Shown here in pieces: positions 53,061 to 62,023 of a DNA stretch of 64,000 bases. How positions within the stretch are numbered: position 1 is the first letter of the stretch; the number at the start of each line of letters is the position of its first letter. A program made the position numbers and the translations under genes. This stretch comes from CAWDMN01 sp963803155 (GTDB lineage Bacteria; Acidobacteriota; Terriglobia; Versatilivoradales; Versatilivoraceae): positions 62,001-126,000 of the forward strand of contig CAWDMN010000034.1 of NCBI GenBank assembly GCA_963803155.1, written 5' to 3'. The notes under the pieces were generated by a model. That model saw nothing but the letters and a program-made list of their open reading frames with translations. It ran no database searches and was not told the origin of the DNA.

Positions 53061-53495
53061 CCATCTTGGCCGATTTCATAAATCGGTTTGTTTTTTAATT
53101 TTTTGTCATTGCTCAAATCCTCATGTAACTGGTCACTGCGGGAAGTCCGCTAGCGGCGAAAGCCGCGGGCTTTTGGCTAGGTTGCCAGGTTCCACGCCTC
53201 GTAAAATGTAACCCTTCGGGTTCAGTTCCCCCCCCCTGAACGGTTACCGTAAAATGCTCTCAGCATGGCTACACGCGAGGGATGCTGCATGGTCGCTTTT
53301 TTCCTTTTCCTTCCACTTTTCTTCCGATGAAATTAAAGCTGCTCGCTTGAAATTGCTTTCGGAGAAATTCTCCGAATTTTCCTCAGTTTTGATAAGATGG
53401 GAAGGTCGAATCGTTTAATAATCCCTGCTTGATGGCGCTGCTCGCCAGCCAGTTGGGGGAAGCTGACCAACTGCCTCTCCAAAGGAGATAAGAAA
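53061..53495. other. Leader region of purH with a nested repeat
   Basis: The gap holds a palindrome GCGGGAAGTCCGCTAGCGGC with flanking arms (53138-53170) and an R5 fragment interrupted by a hairpin element (53189-53272). No riboswitch structure was recognised upstream of purH. Confidence 0.55.
53189..53272 (+). repeat. R5 repeat interrupted by a small hairpin element (R3)
   Basis: GGTTCCACGCCTC then GTAAAATG (53201-53208) is followed by a 40-nt insert (53209-53248) that begins TAACC, contains TTCGGGTTCAG and CTGAACGG, and ends GGTTACC. A second GTAAAATG (53249-53256) and CTCTCAGCATGGCTAC follow. The same R5 sequence at 11551-11588 has only one GTAAAATG and no insert. Confidence 0.85.
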
Positions 53496-55067
53496 TTGAA
53501 TTCAATTAAACGTGCTCTCATCAGTGTTTCAGACAAAACAGGCCTGGTGGGTCTTGTAAGAGGGTTGCATCAAATGAAGGTGGAAATCATTTCCACTGGA
53601 GGGACTGCCCGCACCATTCAGGAGGCTGGTGTGCCGGTCCAGGAAATTTCTTCGTTCACGGGCTTTCCCGAAATCATGAATGGCAGGGTTAAGACTCTTC
53701 ACCCCAAAGTGCACGGAGGACTTCTGGGAATTCGCAATAATCCGGACCATCGGCGTCAAATGGCGGAAAATGGGATTGAGCCCATCGACATGGTGGTGGT
53801 GAACCTCTATCCATTCGAAGCCACCGCTTCCAAGGCAGGAGTCCTCTTTGAAGAAATCATCGAAAACATCGACATCGGCGGGCCATCGATGGTGCGTTCA
53901 GCCGCCAAGAATTTTCAGGATGTGGCGATTGTGGTTTCTCCGGCGGATTATGAAGAGATCTTGAGTGAAATGACAAACGGAGTGGGGCTTTCGATGTCGA
54001 CCCGTTTCCGGCTGGCTCGGAAAGCGTTTGAATTGACGGCCAAGTACGACTCCGCGATTTCGGCCTGTCTCGCGCAAGTTCAGGCCAAGGATAATCATTT
54101 TGAATTAGTACGTGAAGGTTTCCCTCCCAAGCTTTTTTTGGCGCTGGATAAGATCAGTGATCTGCGCTACGGGGAAAATCCTCATCAAAAAGCTGCCTTC
54201 TATCGCGAAGCCTCCGCCTTTGATGCCGTATTGCCCGATGCTGTTCAGTTGCAGGGGAAAGAGCTCTCCTTTAACAATTTGATCGACCTCAACGCGGCCT
54301 ATAATCTAGCCATTGATTTTGAAGTTCCCTGCGCGGTGATCATCAAGCATACGAATCCGTGTGGAGTGGCTCTCTCCGCCACTTCGCAAGTGGAAGCATA
54401 TAGGAAGGCTCGGGAATGTGATCCAGTCTCCGCCTACGGATCGGTGTTAGGTTTTAACAAGCCGCTGGATGATGAGACGGCCCGGGAAATTGCCACCACC
54501 TTTGTGGAAGCCATCATCGCACCGGACTATGGCCAGGAAGCGCTGAAGCTGCTCTCTCCAAAGAAAAATCTGCGCCTGCTCAAAACGGGAGAATCCCGGA
54601 GGAATCTTCATCCGTGGGATTATAAAAGAGTGGAAGGGGGGGTGCTCATTCAAGATGCCGACCGGTTGGCCGCGGATGAGGCGAACTGGAAGGTTGTCAG
54701 TCAGCGAATCCCCTCCGAAGACGAAATGGCGGCATTGCGTTTCAGTTGGAGAGTGGTAAAGCACGTGAAATCCAACGCCATTGTGTATGCCAACCGATTT
54801 CAGACTGTGGGAGTGGGCGCCGGACAGATGAGCCGTGTGGATTCAGCTAAGATTGGCATCTCCAAAGCGCTTTTACCCATCCAAGGGTGTGTGATGGCAT
54901 CGGACGCATTCTTTCCGTTTCGCGATGGCATTGATGTAGCCGCAGCGGCTGGAATAACGGCAGTGATACAACCCGGCGGATCGGTGCGCGACGCGGAAGT
55001 GGTTCAGGCTGCCGATGAACATGGCATGGCAATGGTAGTGACGGGGTTGAGACATTTTAAGCACTAG
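53496..55067 (+). CDS. purH: Bifunctional AICAR formyltransferase/IMP cyclohydrolase
   Basis: PurH carries out the last two steps of IMP synthesis. The N-terminal methylglyoxal-synthase-like cyclohydrolase domain is clear (RALISVSDKTGLVGLVRGL, ISTGGTARTIQEAGVPV, GRVKTLHPKVHGGLLG), as is the C-terminal formyltransferase (LRYGENPHQKAAFY, CAVIIKHTNPCGVALS, SRVDSAKIGISKALLPIQGCVMASDAFFPFRDGID). The length of 523 residues is standard. Translation starts at a TTG (53496) with AAAGGAG 8 nt upstream; the next ATG (in LHQMKVEII) would remove the start of the first domain. Confidence 0.95.
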   Translation: MNSIKRALISVSDKTGLVGLVRGLHQMKVEIISTGGTARTIQEAGVPVQEISSFTGFPEIMNGRVKTLHPKVHGGLLGIRNNPDHRRQMAENGIEPIDMVVVNLYPFEATASKAGVLFEEIIENIDIGGPSMVRSAAKNFQDVAIVVSPADYEEILSEMTNGVGLSMSTRFRLARKAFELTAKYDSAISACLAQVQAKDNHFELVREGFPPKLFLALDKISDLRYGENPHQKAAFYREASAFDAVLPDAVQLQGKELSFNNLIDLNAAYNLAIDFEVPCAVIIKHTNPCGVALSATSQVEAYRKARECDPVSAYGSVLGFNKPLDDETAREIATTFVEAIIAPDYGQEALKLLSPKKNLRLLKTGESRRNLHPWDYKRVEGGVLIQDADRLAADEANWKVVSQRIPSEDEMAALRFSWRVVKHVKSNAIVYANRFQTVGVGAGQMSRVDSAKIGISKALLPIQGCVMASDAFFPFRDGIDVAAAAGITAVIQPGGSVRDAEVVQAADEHGMAMVVTGLRHFKH

Positions 55068-55366
55068 TGCGCCATTGGCCCGGACCAACATGAGGATCCC
55101 AGAATAAAGCAATTCAAAACATGATACAAAACCTGCGGCATTTGACGCTGAATCGAATTCCGCCATTTCAGTTCCAAAAGCGGCTCAGTATTTGTGAAGG
55201 CAGACCCTGTTCCAACAAAGGCCGAGCCGCTCGAACGCTCCACTGGACATTTTCTTGGCTAATCTCTCGCCAATAAATATGTTTATTCCAAGTCATTTCC
55301 TTGACCGCCGCGGAATGGCCGTGGGATAATAAAATGTTAATTTTTTGCCTTAGAAGGATTTTCTGG

Positions 55367-57442
55367 ATGAAAATAGCAAGAAGTTTATTCACATCAAAAA
55401 TTTCAGCCCTATTCATTGCTGGCGCAATGACGATTGGCCTGTCTGGATATTCGAGGGCCCTCTTTGCGGGCGTCAAGAAAAATTCCAAAAATCAATCCAA
55501 TCAAGCGGACAAGGATGCCGAAGATAAATCGCGATCCGGGAACAAGACTGAAGCCTATTATCATTTCAGCTTGGGACGAATGTTGGAAGAAAGCGGCGAC
55601 TCGCTAAAAGCTCAGGATGAATTTAAAAAGGCCCTGCAATTGGATGCACAATCTTCCGGCCTGCGATTGGAGATTGCAAATTTCCATTTGCGCCGGCGCA
55701 ATTTGCGCGCCGCCGTGCAGGAGACGGAAACAGCCATCCAATTGGATCCCAAGAACATTGAAGCCCACCGTCTTTTAAGCAGCATTTATTTTAGCATCCT
55801 CAAAAATGAGGATCCCAACCATAGCACCACCGCGGGGGAGTATTTGAAAAAGGCGATTTTGGAATATGAGACTGTGATCCAGTTGGATCCAGCGGACGGG
55901 GAGTCGCTTTTGAGTTTGAGTGGACTTTACCGAGAGGATGGTCAGACTGAAAAAGCCATTGCAACCTTAAAGAAATATCTGGAGCAAGTGCCCTCCTCGG
56001 AACCGGGATTGACATACCTTTCGCAAATTTATTCCGAACAGAACAAATATCCGGAAGCCGTGGCCGCTTTAAAAAAGGCTTTGGAAAATAATCCCAATTC
56101 ACCCGCCATTCTGGCTCAATTAGCTTTTATTTTTGAGCAGGCCAAAGATTTCAAGAGCGCCATTGAATATTACAAGCAGGCCATTGCCGTGGATGAAGAC
56201 ACATTAAACTTGCGGAAAGGCCTTGCCCAGGCTTTGTTGGATGACGATCAGGAAGAAGAAGCTGAGAAAGAATATTTGCGGGTGATCGCGGCGGATCCGG
56301 ATGACGGAGTGGCCTATCTTCGCCTCGGGCAGATCGCGAGGCACCGCGGCGATTCGGATAAAGCCCTGGAGTACCTTAACAAAGCCAATGCCATATTGTT
56401 GGGGAATTACGAAGTCGCTTTCCATATTGCCTCGCTTTACGAGGAAATCGGCAAATATGAAAAAGCGGAAGAGGGGTTTAAGCAAATCCTCAAATTGACG
56501 GAAAAGCAGGGTGGAAATTATTCGGCTCCTGAAAAACAGAACCGTACGGTTTTTCTCTATCATGCCGGAATCATTGCTCAACAATTGGAGAAATATGCCC
56601 AGGCAGTTGATTTCTTCACGCAGATCAAGGCGCTGAGTCCTGAAGGAGATGTTCGGGCCGATATGAACATCATCGATACTTACCGAATGGCGCGCCAATT
56701 GGATAAAGCCTTGGAACAGTGTGACTCCAGAATCAAGGCTAATCCAGGGGAAAGAGATTTTAAAATCCTGCGGGCGGAGCTGCTCGCGGAGACAGGCAAG
56801 GGGAATGAAGCTATTCAAGCGCTGCAAAAACTGCTGACGCAGTCGGAAGAGGATTCCCGAATTTATTCCTCCATGGTCAATGTATATCAGAAGGACAAGA
56901 AATTCAAAGAGGCTGAGCAGTTGTTACTGGGTGCGGAAAAATATTATAAAAATAAAGAACAGTATTATTTCATTTTGGGCGCCACCCATGAACGCATGAA
57001 AGAATGGGATAAAGCGGAAAAAACATTCAAGAAGGTTTTGGAGTTGAATCCCAAAAGCGCGGCCAGCCTCAACTATTTGGGATACATGTGGGCCGATCAA
57101 AATGTGCATCTTGATGAGGCGCTGGATTACCTGAAAAAGGCTGTCAGCCTCGATCCCAACAATGGCGCCTATCTTGACAGTTTGGGTTGGGCCTATTTCC
57201 GGCTGAACCAATTGGATCAGGCGGAAATAAATTTGAAAAAGGCCTTGGACCGGGTTCGCAAAGATCCCACGGTGCACGAGCATTTGGGCGATCTCTATGA
57301 AAAAAGAGGCCAGCTGGAAAAAGCCCTATCGGCTTATGAACAGTCCATATTCCACAACCAGGATGAGGAAGAAAGAATCAAAGTCGAGAAGAAGCGGGAT
57401 GAGCTGAAGATCAAAATTGCCTCAGCGCAAAAGACCAAATAA
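55367..57442 (+). CDS. Exported TPR-repeat protein
   Basis: The ATG at 55367 with AAGGA upstream gives a signal-like N-terminus (MKIARSLFTSKISALFIAGAMTIGLSGYS). The remaining ~660 residues consist of about fifteen tetratricopeptide repeats with the usual 34-residue spacing (for example AYYHFSLGRMLEESGDSLKAQDEFKKALQLD and SLGWAYFRLNQLDQAEINLKKAL). It is probably periplasmic or lipid-associated and serves as a protein-binding scaffold, like the long TPR proteins of secretion and envelope assembly. No partner gene is adjacent. Function unknown. Confidence 0.85.
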   Translation: MKIARSLFTSKISALFIAGAMTIGLSGYSRALFAGVKKNSKNQSNQADKDAEDKSRSGNKTEAYYHFSLGRMLEESGDSLKAQDEFKKALQLDAQSSGLRLEIANFHLRRRNLRAAVQETETAIQLDPKNIEAHRLLSSIYFSILKNEDPNHSTTAGEYLKKAILEYETVIQLDPADGESLLSLSGLYREDGQTEKAIATLKKYLEQVPSSEPGLTYLSQIYSEQNKYPEAVAALKKALENNPNSPAILAQLAFIFEQAKDFKSAIEYYKQAIAVDEDTLNLRKGLAQALLDDDQEEEAEKEYLRVIAADPDDGVAYLRLGQIARHRGDSDKALEYLNKANAILLGNYEVAFHIASLYEEIGKYEKAEEGFKQILKLTEKQGGNYSAPEKQNRTVFLYHAGIIAQQLEKYAQAVDFFTQIKALSPEGDVRADMNIIDTYRMARQLDKALEQCDSRIKANPGERDFKILRAELLAETGKGNEAIQALQKLLTQSEEDSRIYSSMVNVYQKDKKFKEAEQLLLGAEKYYKNKEQYYFILGATHERMKEWDKAEKTFKKVLELNPKSAASLNYLGYMWADQNVHLDEALDYLKKAVSLDPNNGAYLDSLGWAYFRLNQLDQAEINLKKALDRVRKDPTVHEHLGDLYEKRGQLEKALSAYEQSIFHNQDEEERIKVEKKRDELKIKIASAQKTK

Positions 57443-57466
57443 AATCATTCACAAGATGGGTGCATG

Positions 57467-57497
57467 AATGGGGGACCTCGAGAGCCGGTCCCCCATT
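57467..57497. terminator. Hairpin between convergent genes, probable bidirectional terminator
   Basis: AATGGGGGACC (57467-57477) pairs perfectly with GGTCCCCCATT (57487-57497) around a 9-nt loop. It lies between the ends of the TPR gene (57442) and the convergent DUF1080 gene (57524). There is no T run on either side, so it may depend on the stem alone. Confidence 0.55.
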
Positions 57498-57523
57498 GGT
57501 GTCAAGAGGTGGGAATGAACAAT

Positions 57524-58447
57524 TTATAGAATTGGAGTGATTGTCACCTTCCGAAGCCAGATCCGCCCATGATCCCCTTGAATCATCAGGGGGCCCGGTT
57601 CCATCTCATTTCCATCCAAGCATCCGCCGGTGATTCCTTCGATCACCTGATTGTCATGCACTTTCTTTCCGTTTAGATGAACCGTAACCCGGTTGCCCAC
57701 AACGACAGCCTCCATTAATTGCCATTCTCCGGCGGGTTTGCTGGCGTTAACCAAAGGTGGGGTTCTGCTATAGATGGCCATGTGGCCATGGACGTCAGCC
57801 GGTTTGCCAAAATCATCCAGGACTTGCAGCTCGTAACGGCCCCGCAGATAGATACCGCTATTGCTCTTCGGTTCCAGCTTATACTCAATTTGTATCTTGA
57901 AGTTGAAAAACTTGGGAATCGAGACCAGATTATCCGCGCTGGGTTGGTTCTGCAGAATCCCATCGGCCACCTTCCAGCCGGTGGGCTCCTTCTTATATTG
58001 AAATGCCCAATTCTTTAATGTTTTTCCATCAAAAAGCTCCAGAGAGGGACCATAATTGTGTTTGGCATTCGCGTCGAATTCTTTCCACTTGGGCGGCCGG
58101 ACGCCGGTAAATGGAACGGTTTCTTTTTCGGTTTTGTAGGTTCCTATTAATTTGTCTCCACTAATGCGTGCATTGAAAGGTTGAGGTTGTTTCCCCTTGA
58201 CCGTGAAACTCAGCACCCCTTTTTGAACCGCGGCATTGTCGGGCTTAAAGGGACTGCCTCCTCGATCGAGGAAAAGAATTTCCGGCTTGTCCCCGGAACT
58301 TTTAACTTCTAGCCAATAGATGTGATCGCTAAACTTGCCATCCCCCGCCATATTCCATTTGCCCAGGAATGGCTGAATTCCCTCTTGCGCTTGACATGCC
58401 AGAACCGACAAAATCATCCAACTTACGACCAACAAAATCCTCTTCAT
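57524..58447 (-). CDS. Secreted DUF1080 protein (3-keto-disaccharide hydrolase type)
   Basis: A signal peptide (MKRILLVVSWMILSVLACQAQ) is followed by a short beta domain (residues 25-125) and a DUF1080 lectin-like fold (LELFDGKTLKNWAFQY, GILQNQPSADNLVSIPKFFNFKIQIEYKLEPKSNSGIYLRGRYELQVLDDFG, RIWLRKVTITPI). DUF1080 proteins of other bacteria cleave 3-keto-glucosides formed by oxidoreductases, and three such oxidoreductases lie in this window, so a role in glycoside breakdown is plausible. AAGGAG lies 6 nt before the ATG. The cysteine at position 18 could also be a lipid attachment site. Confidence 0.82.
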   Translation of the reverse strand: MKRILLVVSWMILSVLACQAQEGIQPFLGKWNMAGDGKFSDHIYWLEVKSSGDKPEILFLDRGGSPFKPDNAAVQKGVLSFTVKGKQPQPFNARISGDKLIGTYKTEKETVPFTGVRPPKWKEFDANAKHNYGPSLELFDGKTLKNWAFQYKKEPTGWKVADGILQNQPSADNLVSIPKFFNFKIQIEYKLEPKSNSGIYLRGRYELQVLDDFGKPADVHGHMAIYSRTPPLVNASKPAGEWQLMEAVVVGNRVTVHLNGKKVHDNQVIEGITGGCLDGNEMEPGPLMIQGDHGRIWLRKVTITPIL

Positions 58448-59134
58448 TTTTTCTCCTTTTCACTGAGCCGAAATAATCGGCAATTTGGGAACCATTTGTA
58501 GAATTGTTACAAAATCGGGTGCGGCCGCCTCGGAAGTACCTTTAACGTCATGAATTCTACAAAAACCGACGATTTGTCGAATGATCTTTTCAGGGGTGGG
58601 TGAAATTGTGTCTCGCACAAGGATCGCGCGAATTCCAACCATTGGCGACTACTCAACTCTCCGCTGCCCCGGGATCCAATCAAGAGGCACAAAGCCAAAG
58701 AGAGCCTTGAGCGTAGCGGCTTGTGAATCGCGGATCAAGGCAAGTCAAGCTGAGTTGATCGCTCGTTGACACTCCGCGTTTGGCATGATTAAGCCAAGCA
58801 ATCCGGGAAGTCGAAAAAGCACGAAGCGTTAGCGAGTGATCAGCGTGGCACTACAAGACCAAGCCATTGAATTTTTTTCAATCCTAAAGAGAAAGTGCCT
58901 GGGCCTGAGCAGTCGCACGAATTAATTTAACTCTTTATGGACCCAATTTAACTTCAGCAGAAAATTCTAGCATTGGTTTTTTGAAATCAACAGGTTGAAT
59001 TTGAAAGCGGGCTGTTGTAGTGTGAATATTTCCCCCTTGATTATTTGTAAAAAAGGGGAAGGACGCTTGTGGTGCAATTGAAAACGCTTGGCCCACAAGG
59101 TTTCGCGAACAATTGTCCAATTTAGAGAGGGACT
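58448..59134. other. Intergenic gap upstream of ispE with an R2 copy
   Basis: Short open frames on both strands have no similarity. The R2 element lies at about 58748-58850 and the rest is unremarkable AT-rich sequence. The promoter of the ispE block should lie in 58950-59134. Confidence 0.55.
58748..58850. repeat. Copy of the CGAAGCG/GATC inverted element (R2)
   Basis: The left arm CTGAGTTGATCGCTCGTTG (about 58750-58768) and right arm GCACGAAGCGTTAGCGAGTG (about 58820-58839), followed by ATCAG, match the two arms of the units at 34154-34580. The interval between them differs in sequence from the tandem units. Confidence 0.75.
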
Positions 59135-60037
59135 ATGCCCACTGCTCGAGCCATCGTGTTGCGCAGCTATGCCAAAATTAATTGGGGTCTTCATGTTCTG
59201 GGCAAACGCGAGGATGGATATCATGAATTGCGGACGCTCTTCCAGTCGATCGACTTTCATGACCGGATCGTCATTGAAAGGACTCGCCGGGAAGGAATCT
59301 CATTTCAATCGGACTGTCCTGCCATCGATCCGGAAGACAACCTGGTGGTGAAAGCCATTCGGGCAGTTTGTGACTTTTGTGGCATCAAGCCTCGAATGCA
59401 TGTTCGATTGGAAAAAAGAATTCCGCTGGGCGCCGGTTTAGGTGGAGGGAGCAGCAACGCCGCCAGCACTTTGAGGGGGGTGGACCGGTTGCTGAATTTG
59501 CGGCTTTCCAACGCCGATCTGTTCGATCTTGGGGGAAGACTGGGTTCCGATGTCTGCTTCTTCTTTGTGGGAGGACTCGCTTTGGGAATTGGCCGGGGCT
59601 CGGAGGTTTATCCCCTGCCGGATCAGCCGAAGCGGCATCTGTTGCTGGCCATTCCAGAATTTCCGGTCTCTACGCCTCAGGCCTATGGGCGCTTGAGTTT
59701 GACGTTGACAAAGTTTCTCAAGGACAGTAAGATTCCAGTTTTCTGTTCTGATTGCTTGGACTATATGAGTCTGGGGAAGCAGATCAGAAATGATTTTGAG
59801 CAGGCGGTTTTCGAGGATTATCCTGCTCTGCGCCGACTTAAGACAATGCTTCAGAGCTCGGGCGCGGAGACAGCTGCGATGACTGGCAGCGGGTCGGTCA
59901 TATTCGGATCTTTTGCCTCGCAAAAGGATCGAGACCGGGCACAAAACGCGCTACAATGGAAGACAGCCCGCCCGATTCCTACCCGAACCCTAACCCGCGC
60001 GGAGTGCCAGGCGGGTTGGGTGGAATCCCTGCGATAG
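59135..60037 (+). CDS. ispE: 4-diphosphocytidyl-2-C-methyl-D-erythritol kinase
   Basis: IspE phosphorylates CDP-methylerythritol in the MEP route to isoprenoids. GHMP-kinase motifs are present: SYAKINWGLHVLGKREDGYHEL at the N-terminus, the ATP loop PLGAGLGGGSSNAAS near residue 100, and the C-terminal AAMTGSGSVIFGSF. The length (300 residues) is normal. It starts the housekeeping block that continues through tRNA-Gln and prs; the tRNA begins 3 nt after its stop codon. Confidence 0.95.
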   Translation: MPTARAIVLRSYAKINWGLHVLGKREDGYHELRTLFQSIDFHDRIVIERTRREGISFQSDCPAIDPEDNLVVKAIRAVCDFCGIKPRMHVRLEKRIPLGAGLGGGSSNAASTLRGVDRLLNLRLSNADLFDLGGRLGSDVCFFFVGGLALGIGRGSEVYPLPDQPKRHLLLAIPEFPVSTPQAYGRLSLTLTKFLKDSKIPVFCSDCLDYMSLGKQIRNDFEQAVFEDYPALRRLKTMLQSSGAETAAMTGSGSVIFGSFASQKDRDRAQNALQWKTARPIPTRTLTRAECQAGWVESLR

Positions 60038-60040
60038 CTT

Positions 60041-60115
60041 TGGGGCGTCGTCAAGCGGTAAGACACAGGTCTTTGGAACCTGCATTCGGAGGTTCGAATC
60101 CTCCCGCCCCAGCCA
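60041..60115 (+). tRNA. tRNA-Gln (anticodon TTG)
   Basis: The acceptor stem TGGGGCG (60041-60047) pairs with CGCCCCA (60105-60111), followed by the discriminator G and an encoded CCA (60113-60115). The anticodon arm CAGGT-CTTTGGA-ACCTG shows anticodon TTG, which reads CAA for glutamine. The T arm GGAGG-TTCGAAT-CCTCC is perfect, and the D arm contains AAGCGGTAAGAC. Length 75 nt including CCA. Confidence 0.97.
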
Positions 60116-60231
60116 CTTCCTTTTTGATTCCGCGGCCTCGACAGGGAAGGGTATTGCCTTGTCTTTTGTTTTTCGGCTGGATGGCCGTGTGAAAATCTTA
60201 ATTCCCGGGAATAACCGGAGGAGTAATTCTC

Positions 60232-61173
60232 TTGTCCGACGAGATGAAAATATTTTCCGGCACGGCCAATCGCCCCTTGGCCGAGTCGATTTGCCGCTCC
60301 CTGGGGCTTCCACTTGGCAGTTCTTCTGTGTCCCGATTCAGCGATGGGGAAGTCTATTTTCAAATCCTGGAGAATGTCCGGGGCGAAGATGTCTTTATTA
60401 TCCAGCCCACTTGCAGTCCGGTGGATACCACCTTGGTGGAACTTCTCATCATGGTTGATGCCTTCAAACGGGCTTCCGCTCGGCGCATTACCGCCGTGCT
60501 TCCCTATTTTGGCTATGCCCGGCAGGATCGCAAGGACAAACCCCGAGTGCCCATTTCCGCCAAGTTGGTGGCGGATGTGCTAACCACGGCTGGATGCGAC
60601 CGAATTTTGACGATGGATTTGCATGTGCCGCAGATTCAAGGATTTTTCAATATCCCGGTCGATCATCTTTTTGCCTCCCCCGTGTTGGTGGATTACTTTC
60701 AGAAATTGGATCTGCCGGACTTGCTGGTGGTATCGCCAGATGCCGGAGGGACCGAGCGGGCCAGGGCTTACGCCAAACGGCTCAAGACCAACATGGCTAT
60801 CATTGACAAACGGCGTGTGCAACCCAACGTGGCGGAAGTGGTCAATATTGTCGGCGAAGTGGAAGAACGGACGGCCTTGATCGTGGATGATTTAATCGAT
60901 ACGGCGGGAACTCTGGTTAAATCCGCCGAAGCGTTGATGTCCAAAGGCGCCAAAGCCGTTTATGCCTGCTGTTCCCATCCGGTTTTGTCGGGGCCGGCGG
61001 TGCAAAGAATTCAGAAGTCCTGTTTAACGGAAGTGGTTGTTACTGACTCTATTCCGCTTTCCTCCGACGCAGTCAATTGTCCGAAGATTCGGATGTTGAG
61101 TGTGGCTGATCTGTTAGGGAAAGCCATTAAATCGATTCATGAAGAAACATCAGTGAGTTCTCTGTTCATTTAA
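60232..61173 (+). CDS. prs: Ribose-phosphate pyrophosphokinase
   Basis: Prs makes phosphoribosyl pyrophosphate from ribose 5-phosphate and ATP. Diagnostic parts are SVSRFSDGEVYFQILENVRG, PYFGYARQDRKDKPR, the catalytic flexible loop region AKLVADVLTTAGCDRILTMDLH and the PRPP-binding motif LIVDDLIDTAGTL near residue 220. The start is a TTG at 60232 with GGAGGAG 8 nt upstream; the ATG at 60244 is too far from it. It is followed by rplY, as in many bacteria. Confidence 0.95.
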   Translation: MSDEMKIFSGTANRPLAESICRSLGLPLGSSSVSRFSDGEVYFQILENVRGEDVFIIQPTCSPVDTTLVELLIMVDAFKRASARRITAVLPYFGYARQDRKDKPRVPISAKLVADVLTTAGCDRILTMDLHVPQIQGFFNIPVDHLFASPVLVDYFQKLDLPDLLVVSPDAGGTERARAYAKRLKTNMAIIDKRRVQPNVAEVVNIVGEVEERTALIVDDLIDTAGTLVKSAEALMSKGAKAVYACCSHPVLSGPAVQRIQKSCLTEVVVTDSIPLSSDAVNCPKIRMLSVADLLGKAIKSIHEETSVSSLFI

Positions 61174-61252
61174 AAACGGACGACCCTGATGATAGGTTCG
61201 TTCACTGCCCACGGCAGAAGAACAACGGCGAACCGAAAGTAAGGAGAAAGCC

Positions 61253-61951
61253 ATGCCCCAGTTTAATGTGGCGGCGGAAACCCGCCAGCAGTTTGGAAAG
61301 AACAGCTCCCGGCGTTTGCGTCAAGCCGGAAAAATCCCAGCCATCCTTTACGGAAACAAAGCCGATGCGCTTCCCGTAATCGTCAGCCCCAAAGATCTCA
61401 TGGCCATTTTGCATTCCGCCTCCGGCCATAACACCATTTTTTCCCTGGAAATGTCTGGACAGACTCCCGTCAGCGCCATGTTGAAGGACTGGCAATTTGA
61501 TCCTATCAAGGGAAGCCTCTTGCATGCGGACATCGTTCGAATTGCCATGGACAAAGTGCTGCAGGTCAAGGTTCCGATTTTGACCACGGGAGAAGCCAAG
61601 GGCGTAAAAGAAGAAGGTGGAATTTTCGAATTCGTGGTGCGTGAGGTGGAAGTCGAATGTTTGCCGGCGGACATTCCGGAACACGTCACCGTTGACATCT
61701 CAAATATGGCTTTGGGACAGAATCTCCGAGTATCGGATCTGCCCTTCGGGGATAAAGTCAAGGTCCTCTCGGACGCGGATTTGTTGGTGGCTCACGTGAT
61801 TATGCCCAGAGCGGAAAAGGTTGCCACTCCAGCCGAGGAAGCACCGGTTGCGACTGCCGAGCCCGAAGTAATCAAGAAGGGCAAGGCGGAAGAGGAAGGG
61901 GCCGAAGCCAAGGGAGAAGAGAAGGAGAAGGAGAAGGAAAAGAAGAAGTGA
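61253..61951 (+). CDS. rplY: 50S ribosomal protein bL25, CTC type
   Basis: The protein (232 residues) is the long CTC form of bL25, which binds 5S rRNA. The N-terminal L25 domain runs from FNVAAETRQQFGKNSSRRLR to about residue 95 (DPIKGSLLHADIVRIAMDK); the C-terminal TL5 domain follows (EVECLPADIPEHVTVDISNM, ALGQNLRVSDL). The tail from residue 190 is rich in Ala, Glu and Lys and ends in a run of Lys/Glu. AAGGAG is 6 nt before the ATG. It lies between prs and pth. Confidence 0.95.
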   Translation: MPQFNVAAETRQQFGKNSSRRLRQAGKIPAILYGNKADALPVIVSPKDLMAILHSASGHNTIFSLEMSGQTPVSAMLKDWQFDPIKGSLLHADIVRIAMDKVLQVKVPILTTGEAKGVKEEGGIFEFVVREVEVECLPADIPEHVTVDISNMALGQNLRVSDLPFGDKVKVLSDADLLVAHVIMPRAEKVATPAEEAPVATAEPEVIKKGKAEEEGAEAKGEEKEKEKEKKK

Positions 61952-62023
61952 GTTTTTGGGGTTTTCCAATCCGTTCCTATGGTTTGAAGAAGAGGAATGG
62001 CCGGTTGCCGGGAGAGATGAGTT

